From the NCBI GenBank assembly GCA_001643675.2, contig LSRY02000047.1, positions 496,001 to 560,000 of the forward strand: a stretch of 64,000 nt of DNA, read 5' to 3'. Position numbers and translations under genes: made by a program. Positions 23,102 through 35,100 of this stretch are shown piece by piece (positions within the stretch are counted from its first letter, which is position 1; every line of letters begins with the position of its first letter). Source of the DNA: Monocercomonoides exilis. Its lineage: Eukaryota > Preaxostyla > Oxymonadida > Polymastigidae. The notes beneath the pieces were generated by a model, which saw only the letters and a list, made by a program, of their open reading frames with translations, did not search any database and was not told where the DNA came from.

Positions 23102-26100
23102 ATGATTTTGATTCCATTCCCACTTTCCATTCTGCTTTTTGTGTGCAATTTCACAAAGAGTTCATCCGAAATACAATATGAGGAGGCGAATGGTATCCGT
23201 CAAGAAAAACGACAATTTGAAAAAATAACAAGTGAGGAAGCCAAAAAATCATTTGGAAGAGAGCATGCACATTTTGACTTGGAAAAAATGCAATTTGGGC
23301 CTGATGAGTTGCTTTTGAAGTCCGAGTGGCACATAAAAGGAAGCCATCAACAAGTTATTGAAGAAGAAAGTGTGAAACCAAGAAATTGAAATGAAAATAT
23401 CCTATTTTTCTTTTTGAAATTCAAAATATTTATTCTTCTCAGAAAAGTGCAGGACCGTTTCGACAAAAAAAGCACAGAATCTTGAGTCAGAGACCATGAA
23501 CTGCATCTTTGAGCAAAGAGACAAAAAAATAAATGAAAACAAAAAATTTCTCGAGAACAGCCATACCAAATGCAAAATGTCTGTGGCAAACACATCATTG
23601 AATGTGCACTTGCTGCAAATGGAATCTGTGGATAGAAGCTGTATTATTGGACTCCGGGAGTTGTGTTGCTGTGTTGTCTCTAGTTGTGGGCTTTTTTGCG
23701 ATAGAAACAGTGCTTCTTTGATCCACGTGGATGACGGGGTAGTTTTTCTTTGTAAAATAACATTGCTGTTTCGCGACAAATGTGACACAAAAATTGTTCA
23801 GCTTGTGTCCTCATCAACTGCTAGCGCAACTCCTTCCTCTTCCTCGAGTCTGTCCATTGATCAAAGCAAGTTTGAAGCAATTGAGACAATGACAGGCCCG
23901 TTTGAAGGAGGAGAGCGTATCGGCTGCGTGTCAATAAGCAGATCCCACTTCATTAATACAACTAATCACAGGTCCACAACAACAGAAAATAAGTTGAGCT
24001 GTTTATGTGCATCATCGATTGTGGGCTGTTTGTTTGAAAGTGTTTGCGACGTATATTATGGTGGGATTGTTCAATCAATTAATAGATGTGGCACATCATT
24101 ATCTGTGTTCAATAGCACATTTTTTTCGTCGAGAAGATCAAAAAATGCTGAATACAGAGGAACAGAAGGCAGTCCTTTAAATCCTGGAAGAATAACTTTA
24201 TTATATGAAGGAGAATTCATTTTCGAATGGTGCGAATGGAATGGCTCTCACACAAGCAGTTCCTCAAAGGCAATAAATGTTCCGGATGCACAAGATACAT
24301 ACTGGAGCGGGGGAGCGATGTGCTTGATTGGCTGGGGTGAATGCTCACTTTTAATAAATTTTTGTGTATTTCTTGGTTGCTATTCAGATTCAGATGGAGG
24401 AGCAACAAGATGTTACAATACGCTGTTATCAGCATCTATTAATACCAATTATTCCCAATGTTATTCAGGAACAGGTGGAGCGATAAACATTTACCAATCA
24501 TCATGCCTTGAAACAGCTAATTGTTGGTTCACGAACTGCACGTCAAGTGGCGGAGGGGGTGGTATTTTCTTAAAGTCTATATTCAATTCGAAGCCAAATT
24601 GTCTTGCAGAAGAAAAAGGAAATGGAGAAAGTGCTTGCATTTATGATTGCTTCTTTGTTGGATGTCAAGCAAATTCATCATCAGGGGGAGGGTTGCGTTG
24701 TGATTATATGTGGGATTCATTTCGAATGAGAAATATATTTTTTGGAAATTGTTCAGCGAAGAGTGAAGGAGGGGGATTGTTCTCGGAAGTGAATGGAACC
24801 GGGCTTCAAATAGACAGCGTTTTATTTTATTTTATCTTCTTCCAGAAGTGCAGCTGCTCTGGTGATCCCCCCTATGGTCTTGATGTGTGCATATATGATA
24901 CTGTTTGCATTGATTTCACAAATCCATTTGCAAACTCATTCACATCAAATACAAACGAAAAAAGAGTGTGCTATAAGTTCAAGTCATCATCATTAACATA
25001 CGAGCAGACAGAGAGAAAGGACTGGCTGCCATTAATTCAATTTTATAATGTTGGGACAAACGGAATCGATTTTGAGTTGTGTGGGGCAATGGAAGTGCTT
25101 GCATGCAAGACAGCTGGATTTGCAGTTCAACAGAGCACAGGAGATACTGAAAGCCGAGTCATCATCTTGGAAGGAAGGCACATGAGTGAAAGAGCAGCAA
25201 TTGAGATTGGCTCGAAAAAGATAATTATTGAAGGAATGGGGAAGGAAGCAAGTTTGATTGAAACAAAAGCATTGAAGGCGGAAGCAGAATCACTGATAAG
25301 TGTTGCAGATGGGGATATGTGGCTTCAATCACTGAGCATCGATCACACATCGAAATGCGTTCCTTCCCCATCTGTGGTCAAGCAGACATCCCCGAATGGA
25401 AATGTGTGTGCGAAGGATGTGTCCATAGCTTCTTCACTGTCTGGGGCCGTTGAAGACAGAGTGATGGCTTGTGCTGTGTTTGTTGTGTATTTAAGCCAAT
25501 TGCACTTGGAGGATGTAACAATTGCAAGAATGCGCCTTGCAGGTCCAGTGCTGTTGGAGGCTGGAGCAGCACAGACTCTGATGAGCAAGGTGGGGAATAT
25601 AACAGTCGAGAATGTTTCTCGCACAGAAGGAGAAGGTATTATGCTGTCGAAGAGGATTGAAGCAGATGAGAGATTGCAAGTGCAGAATGTCTCGATAGTG
25701 GAATGCACGTGCATGGCTGGAGATGGAGGAGGAATGTGGATTGAAATGACGGAGATAAGCAGTTGTGTGGAAGTGGGAGGCATGGGAATTGAAACAAAGA
25801 TGGAACATTGCAGCTGCAGTGGTGGAGGTGGAGGAGTATGTTTGGATGTTTGCAAAGGAGGAAGAGAGCTGGCGCTGGACAATCTGAAGTTTGTGGAGTG
25901 CAATTGTGGAGGAGCAGGTGGGAAAAATATATATGTGAAGGGAAGTGAAATTTCTGAAAGCATGATAAACAGAAAATCGTTTGCATTTGAATTTGATGAG
26001 AATTTCTATGAAGATCTAGTGGGGTTTGACAGAGATGTTGATGGTGGAGTATCATTTCCGCTGAATGTGTTTTTTGTTGAGTTCAAGGGGTTAGCCCATG

Positions 26101-29100
26101 TTGGAGGAAGAAGGGTTGCAGGGAGCGGATATGGAGGAAGTGATGCCTCATTCTGCGGGTTTGAGTCCTTTCCTTGCAGAACAATACTGTATGCAGCAAG
26201 TGTTCGATTTAATGCTGGAAAGAGGATGATTGCTGTGGATGAAGGATATGAATTGAGAGAAGGAATTGAAATGAAAGACTGGGAATGGGAAATATGGGGC
26301 AGTGGATCAGACTTACAAATGAATGTGACTGAGCCAGATAATTTGCATTCGTCGAGAATAATTTCTGTTGAAGAAAGGGCAAGTATAAATGCAATATGGT
26401 TTTGCATTGCTCAAAGTTTGAGGAGTGTGAAAAGTGTTATTGAATGCCTGAAGGGGGTGATTTGACGATGACAAAATGTTCTGTATCGACAAACAGCTCT
26501 AGTGGAGATACAGTGTTGGCAGATGTTAATTATTTTGTTGTTTGCATTAAAGGAGGAATTCTGAGACTTGTGGAGTTTGAAAGCAAAGGAATGATGAGAT
26601 TTTGCGAAGGCGGGCTTGTGAACGGTGATAATGCAATGATTGTGGAGATGAAACAGTGCATGCTTTCTAGAATTGAAAAACAGCAGGAAACGGTGGCTGC
26701 TTGAAAGTGGAACGGAAAATGAAAGAGGAAGACGAAGAGGGAGCGATGATTATGGTAGATGGATGCAATATTTCTGAGAGCATTGCTAGTGAAGAAGCTG
26801 GGTGTGGAGGAGGAATATGGGCCAAGCTTGACGGAGACGATACATTAACGATAAATGGAGCAAGTGTGTTGGAAGGGTGTTGCTCAGGAAGAGGAAACGA
26901 TGGAACGGGTAAAGGAGGAGGGGTGATGATTTATTCCATCAGCGAGCGGTGCATGTTTCGAATAGGAGAAAGAGTGAAATTTTCAACAGAAAAGGATAAT
27001 AAGGCCGGAATCGGGAGGGACTTGTTTGTTAAGTGTGGGTCAGGTGTGCTTTTGAGTTCAAAAATCAGCAATTTGTCAATTGCATCTATTGGAAAAGGGG
27101 TCTGGGCGACAGATGCGAACAAACTGAGTGGAAGTGAAAATGGAGCAGATGTGCCTGTAATCCCTCTGTTTGTTTTTGGAGAAGCATTTCATCTTCCGTT
27201 GTGTGTGGATGGAAATAGTGGAGTTGATCATTCTCACAGTGGACATGCTCTATTTGCATGCTTGACAATAGATTTCTGTGTGAAAAAACGGGCAAGTGGA
27301 AGCCTGAATGAGATTTCCATTATTTCAAATACTTCAATTATAAGTCCGATATCGGTGTCTGCGTATGCGATGAAAGTATTCTCACAAAACGAAAGAAAGG
27401 GAATTGAGGTAATTTTTGTGCAATACTTTGGTGAAAATGGAGTGATATCGTGCCATTCTGGAGTTGAATTTGATAGTCTGTCGTTTATGCTCAAAAGCAC
27501 AATAATGCAAGTGAAAGAAGCTTTTATAATTTCTGTTGTTTCTCTGACGGCAAGAAAGTGCCACATTACTCTCTGGGAGAGAGATAGCGGAAGTGAAAGC
27601 GAATTGGATATAGGAATAATCCGTGTTCAAGGGGGCGAGCTGTATTTGAGCGAATTTTCATTTGAAGAGGATGTCAGATTCACAGAGAGATCCGCAATAA
27701 CTTGCAAAAACTGGAAGGATATAGTGATTGAAAAAAGCACATTTGATGGAACAAAAAGAGTTGAAGGGAATGGTGGATGTGTGGACATTGGAAGCGGAAA
27801 TGAAGAAGGAAGGAATGTGAGGATTGAGAATTGCACGTTGACAGGTCAATGTGTGAGAGGGAGTGAACTTAAAGGAGGAGGAATTTTTGTCACAATAAGT
27901 GGCGGGCAGGAGCTAACAATAAATGATGTCGTTTTTAAGGATTGCACAGTTCCAGAATGGAATGATGAGCAAAATGAAGTGGCGGAAAGAGGAAGCAGAG
28001 GATATGGAGGAGGAATATTTTTGGAGATAGAAGATAACTGTGAAAAGTTTTATGTTAGAAAATCGAGTTATAATAACTGCAAAGAGTGGAAGGGATCAAA
28101 CATATTTGTGTCAGCACAAACGCTCGAATGAGTTGTGGAAACAAAATATCTGAGCTTGGGAATAAGAAGGGAGGAGCTCGAATCGTTGAGCGAGGCATGT
28201 GGCTGGGAGAGAAATACCACAGGAGTTGGGTTTGCTGTCCCATTGGTTGTCTATCAATGGGAGAACATGAGTGGCAAAGGATTTGTAGATGGAGAGGTTG
28301 GAGGAGATTTTAATGGATGCGGATACTCAGTCGCTCCGTGTTCAACAATACACACTGTAATGAGGTTGCATTTCATGGTCCTTGAAGCACAGAGAAATGA
28401 AGTTTGTGTAAGCCATCGATCTGCACTGGATACCCCGCTTATGTTCAGTGCACCCCTGCATCAGATTGAAGAAACAGTGTTTTGATTTTCAAGCAAGGAG
28501 AAAGAGACAGAGGTAATGATCACTGACGAAGATGGAAACGAAAACGATGCCGAATCGTTTATGATGACGACAATTGCACTTGAGGTTGTAAATTTGACCT
28601 GAAAAGTTCCGTGCTTTTTGAAGAATTCTCGAAATTCGTTGATAAAATCAACTTTTCTGTTAAGGATGGAAGACTGCTTTGTGAAGATGAAGAACGGAAG
28701 AGAAGTGAATTACTCTTTTGTGATTGCAGATGGGGGAAAAGTCATTGTGAAGAATTTGAGCATCAGCGGGGCTGGATATTTTGTGACGAAGATCGGAACA
28801 ACACCGCTTGTTGAGATTATAAGATCGAGCGGCGTGACAATTGAAAACTGCGACTTCATGAATATATCGCATGCAGAGAGAGATGGAGCGTGGATTGCAA
28901 TCAGTTGCATTGAAAAAGACAGTGAGTTGAGAGTGGAAAAATGCACATTTGAAGTGTGCAGAGCTGATGGAGAACAAGGGATGGGAGGAGGAGTGCGACT
29001 ATGTGGAGAAGAGGGAGTTACTGTTGAAGTGAGCGGATGCAGGTTTCGCGAATGCAAAGCCGGAGGAGAGGTGTCAGACAGAGGAAAAAGTGTTGGAGGA

Positions 29101-32100
29101 GGGATGTTTATAAGGTGCAAAGGAAGAGGATCTGGAATGAAGTTAACAAGTGTTGAATTTGAACATTGCGATGCTTGGAAAGGCAAAAACGTATTTGTCT
29201 TGTGCAGCGATATAGCAAGTATTGTGCAGAACAAGTCAATGAATTTTGAGTTTAAGTTATTGGTTGAAGAAAAGCCAGAATTGGATGAGTTGAGTGGAAG
29301 TGAGGCAAATGAAGAAGGAGAACTGGATGTTGACAGAGAAATAGTCCCGTTGGTTGTAGCCCTTCGAGAGTTCTGTGGGACGTGCTTTGTTGGAGAAGAG
29401 GGGGCAGACAATAAGTTTTGTGGATACAAAGATTATCCATGTAAAAGTCTGGAGCATGGAGGAAAAGCGAGGTTTGAAATGGAAGAAATGGCTGTTATTT
29501 CATTTCTTCCATCGTTCAGCATATGCAAGCCTTTGATACGAAAGAGTCAAGCAATGTGCTTTGCAGCTTCTGATTGCTCAATTCCAGTGATGTTTTTCTG
29601 TGATGTGCAACAGGAAGATGGCGGAGCAAGTGAAGAATTCAAAGAAGGCGAAGAAGGGTTTGTGGAAACAGGAAAAGAAGTAATATTTCAAAACATGTTG
29701 ATAAGAGTGAAGTGCTTGAATGCTTTGAAGAATAAATATGTTTTTGCATGGATCGACGAGAGTTTGCATCTGACTGATTGCAAAGTCAGTTGCTTTGAAG
29801 GAGAGGCAAGTTGTGGATTTTCTCGAGGAACAAAGGGGAAGCTCGTTTTGAAGCGCGTGGAAATGAATGGAATAAAATGGATTGAAAGAGCTGTTATCGC
29901 GGTTTGTGGAAGCGAGTGTTCTTGTGAGATGGACGAATGCATATGGAGTGGAACTGGATGCGATAGTGAAAAGGGAATACTATGGGCAAGTGGAGACAGC
30001 AGCATTGCTGCAACGAATACATATATCGGAGAATGGAGAGATGGGAAATGCAGCGCTATCTGTATTGAAGAATCGAGAGAGGTTAAGATTGAGAATATGA
30101 CATTGAAGGGAATTGAAAAAGAAGGAGGAGATGGAGAGGGGAAGCAGGCATTGTTGGATGGTGGAAGAGTTTGTCTGTAAAGAAGTGTTCATTTGGAAGA
30201 TGCGGATGCATGGGTGAAGGAGAAAGAAAGGGAGGTGGAATTAAAATAAAAATGGAAAGCGGAGGAGAAATGATATTTCAGGAAAATAGAATTGAAGGAT
30301 GCTTTGTCAATGAAAGAGCAGGGATTGGAGGAGGGATGCATATTGAGTTTGCTGATGCAGATGTGGCGTATTCAATGCAGAATAATGCTTTTGATGGAAA
30401 CAGAGCATGGCTTGGGAAAAATGTGTTTTTGGTTTGTGAATTGCCTCATAAAATGGTTGCTGCTAATCTTTGGGAAGGCTGTGTGAAAGAGAATGAGGCA
30501 GAGGAGATGATGTGGGTTGTTGACAAATGGCCAGAAGCTGTTACTAATGTGTCTTTGGTTGAATTTCTGAATCCACAGGAGACAGATACACTGTATGTTA
30601 TGAGTGGGATTGAAGCAGCAGAAAAGTGTGGATACAAATATTCTCCTTGTGCAGAACTTGGTGTGGGGTTAACAATGATGAGCGAAGGGCAAAAACAATG
30701 TATCTCAACAATTCGAATAAACTTACAGAAGAGATAGATAGAAATGGGAAAGAGTTGTGCGTAAGAGGAAAGTCCGCGAAAGAGAAATGTTTGTTGGCGG
30801 TAGACAAAGATGGAAGGTTCTGTTCATCTGGGAGGGAAGATGAAGGAGTGTTAAGGTTGCAGTATCTTGAGTTTGTGCTGGAAGGAGAAAGAAGAGAATG
30901 CTTGATATGTGTGAATGGCGGTCGATCAAATGTGGATGAATGCGCATTTAAATGCAATCCAGGAGGGGAAACGAATCAATGGATTGCAAAAGTTACAGAG
31001 AGAGGAGAAATGCTCATAACAGGAATTACGACGTATGAGATGAATATGAAAGAGGAAATGGGCATTGTGATTGTGAATGAAGGAGGCAAATTGGAATTAG
31101 ATAGATGGACAGCAAAAGATGTGAAAACAGATGGAAAGAGGCTGTTGATGTGTGGATCAGGATCAAGCTTCATCCTGATGAATGTTAGCGTACGAGGATG
31201 CAAAGCTTCAAATGGGCATATTGTTGAAGTTGAAGGAGGAGCGAAAGTTGAGATTGGGCGGAACAGTTCATTTGAGGAGTATGATGGAGGAGCTGCAAAT
31301 GGAGGAGTTGTGAAAATGGTGAAAGTGAAGAGCGAAACAGTTGAAAAGTTTGTGGTGAATCATATCACAATAGAAAAGTGCTGCGTGAGTGAAGACTGTG
31401 GAAGGGGTGGAGGGCTATATGTGTATGAAGGATCTGAAGAAGTGGAAAAAGAGTTGAAAACGATCAATAAAAAGATTGATGTATTTGAGATTGTGAAAGT
31501 CCGTTTTAAGAATAACAAAGCCAGTTGCGGGAGAGATATGTTTATTGAGAGCGAGGAGTTGTGCAAGATTGTTAATGAAGAGAGTGTTCGATTGGAGTTG
31601 TTTGACGAAGATGGGAATAGATGTATTGACATGAAGGGATGCAGCTGGAGGGATTGGGGCGAAGTTGTTGTTGAATTGTACTTTCTTGTAGAAGAAGCTA
31701 AGCTAGAAGAAGTGGCAGTTAGCGAGCATGGCGTTGACATGGCTGGGTGTGGTGTGGTTGAGTATCCACGCAAATCGTTTTGGAGAGGGATGAGGAATAC
31801 AATAAAAAGAGTGGTTTAAATGCAATTAATATTGAAGGAAGTACTTGGATTGAAGATGTTCATGAAATAACAGGATTTGTTATAACGTCAGTGAGTGAGG
31901 AGTGCTGTGTAGTGAACGTAAAAAAAGGAGTGGAAGAGGAAAGAAAAAAGCTTGATTGTTCTTGAAAATAACGGATTTGCAGAGTTTGAGAGGATTTATT
32001 TTTGTGTGGAGCGCATTCTTCCAAGTGGATGTGAGACCTTAATTGGGTCTCTGGGTATCGAACTGAGACTGGAAAACTGCAGCTTTAGGAGTGTAGAAAA

Positions 32101-35100
32101 AGAAGAGTTGTCGTTCTGTATTGTGAGATGCGAAAGAGGGCTGATAACAGTCATTGGGTGGCAAATATCAGACGAGAAATGTGGGGTTGTGGGAATGATA
32201 ATTGGATGCAGTGCAGTGATGGAAAAATGTTCATTTGAAGGAGTGGGATGCAGAAAGAGTGCAGAAGGTGGAGCAATGAAGGTGATTATCCATTATGAAG
32301 AAACGGTGGCCATGAAGGATTTGGAGCTCAAGAGATGTCAATGCTCAGAAGAAGAAGGAAGAGGAGGAGCGGCGTTTATCAATTGTGAAGATGCTCGTAA
32401 AAGCGAGCCATTTGTGCTTGAAGGCTTAATGTTTGAGCAGAATGGAGCATTTCTCGGGAAGAATTTATTTGTTCGAGCCCGCGATCTTAATCAGTCTGTA
32501 AGCAGTAGCACATTGAAATTTGAAGAGGAAACTGATGGTTCAAGCGATTTTCTGTATTCTGGAAGTGATTTGACGCTTACGGACACGGATTTATTGAGGT
32601 TTGTAGTTGAATTTCGCTCTTCAATAGTGTTTGTGAGCGATTATGGATTGGACATTCAAAGATGCGGGATGAGCGAAGATCCGTGCAAGTCCATGAGGAG
32701 AGGATTGAAGCAAATGGACAAGCAAGCAGAAGAAAAAGAATTAAAAATTTGTGGAACAATAATTGTGGAAGAAGAAAATAATGTTAGCAACGTGAAGATG
32801 GAGCAGTGGGAAAAGAACTTGGAGCAAGCAAATGAGGGAATATCATGCATAGTGTTTTGTAGTGAAAATGCATATGGAGATGCTTCATCAGGAGGATTGC
32901 TCAGAAATTTTGGTAAGTTTTGTATGAAATCCATAAGAATGAGAGAAGAGCAGGCGATGGATAATGGAGAAGGCTGGCTGATTATTAGTGAAGGAAATGA
33001 AATTGAAATGGACAAGTGCCAGTTTGGAAAGAGGGGCGAAGGTGGAGGATGGTGGAAGTGTGGACTTGTACTCTTGCGGAAAGGAATGTTCCATGCATTT
33101 TATGTTGTTGTGGAGGATGTGAGAGTGAATAGGGGATTGTTCGAGATTGTTGCTGGATGCTATGTGAACATGAAGGAAATAAAAGTTGATGAAGTGAAAC
33201 TCGAGGAAAATTGCATCATAAATGTTGTTGATGAAATTGAAAACAAAAGAAATGAAAAGAAAGAAAAAAGACATGCTTAGCGAATTGAAAACGATTATTG
33301 AACTTGATGAATGTTCATTCAGCGACGTGAAAAAGACAGGAAAAGGATGCAGCATAATGAAAAGTGTAGGCCAAAGCACTGGAATGTGTGCAACAGTGAA
33401 AAAGTGTATATTTGAAGGATGTTTGGCACAGGATTCGGAGAAAGGAGGAATGGGTAGGATGAAACTTAATGTGGGAGGGGAGCTACAATTAGAGGAGTGC
33501 TCAGTGCGTGCGTGCGGATGCAATATAGAGTACGGAAAAGGAGGAGGAATGTTTGTGGAAAGCGAGGAAGAAGGTGCTTTGAAGTTTGTTTTCAGGAATT
33601 GTCTGTTTGAAGGTAATATGGGATGGAAAGGAAAAGATATATTTGTGTCTTGCATTAACATTGAAAAGCAAATCAATGAGAACCAATTCGAATTGAATGC
33701 TGAAGGGATAAGCATGCTTAGAGATGATTCTATTTGCGGAACAGACAAGACTGAGCATGTAGGTGCTGATGTTGATTTAATGAAGTTCATCAGTGTGTTT
33801 AAATCTCGTACAATCATTGTTTCAGGAAGATGCAACTGCAGTGGTGGAGAAATAAGTTATGGGGCTGATGAAAGGCAATGCGGTGCTGCAGATCGGCCAT
33901 GTGCAACAGTTGAATATGGAGCGAGCCATTTGTGTGGAACTCTGTTTGTTGTGCTTGGGATTGATGGTGAAAGCAGTTTGAATGGGCCTACAATATTGGA
34001 GGAAATGACACTACGATCAGTAAATTCGGAGTATGGGAAAATCTGTTTTGGTAGCGAAGATGGAAATTCCTTAAAGAAAGCAGAGAAGAACAGAGATTTC
34101 GCGATTTGCGCAAGAGGAAATGTTATTATTGAGTTGATTTGGATGTGGATTGAAGGGTTGAAAAAATCATCTTATGGATGCATTGTGGCATCGAAAGAGG
34201 GGCTTTTGACAATGAGAAGTTGCAAAGTGAGTGGAACAGGGAGAGGAGGGGGAGAAATTGCTCCAAAAATTATGGAGTGTATTGGAGGAAGTCTCAAGAT
34301 ATTGAATGTGAGTGTTACTGATGCGAATATTGTTAGATTTGTGGAATGTCGGGAGTGCATGGTAGAGCTGACTGGATTGCATATCCTAAATATCGAAGGA
34401 AAAGAAGGACTGATGTTTTCGGACAACGCGGCAGTGTCGCTAAAGGAGATTAGGATAGAAAATTCCAAAGTGGATTCAGGCTCATACGTAAAGGTTACAG
34501 AATCCATAGATTCGTCTTTGCATGCAATCCAAAATACAATGCTCAATCTTGCGTCATTGTCAATGGCAAACATTAGCTCAAATTCCTGTGAGATTGCTAT
34601 GATTGAGCAAATGGGATTTTGCATCCAATACTGCTTGAGAACTGCTCGATTCAAGGATGTAATGCTGGAAATAAAGAAGGAAGAATCATTTGTGTTAGCA
34701 AATGCTCGAATGTTGAGATTAATGGATGTATATTTAATGGTAAGAAGAATGAGGCAAACTTGTTACGAAAGAATTCAAAAAATATCTATGAAGAGTTGTG
34801 TGAATGGGATGGATGGCTTATTTCTGCAGAGGATAGTTCTGTGAAAATTAGAGATTCGACACTGACAAATGCACAAGAAGGAGGGCTTACTGTGAAAGGC
34901 GGGAAAACTTTAATAGAAGAATGCGAGTTTACAGACATTAAAGCCGAAGTGAACAATTACAGATCAGCAAGGAGAAACATGCATTGCTCTGAATTCGGTG
35001 AACTAAACGTAGAAAGCTTGAAAAGAGGAGATGGACGGCAATCAAACACTTCGCTTTGGATTTTGAATGAGGGATGCGAACTTGAAGGCATTGCAAAGGA

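Noticed and set aside
25343-26055. Long antisense frames rich in Ser, Pro and His within gene B
   Set aside because: Shadows of Gly/Glu-rich beta-helix coding on the other strand; no start context and no family.
28129-28602. Genome-wide recoding of TGA as a sense codon
   Set aside because: Thymidylate kinase ends sensibly at TGA, and the other complete genes contain no internal TGA; the cluster is local.
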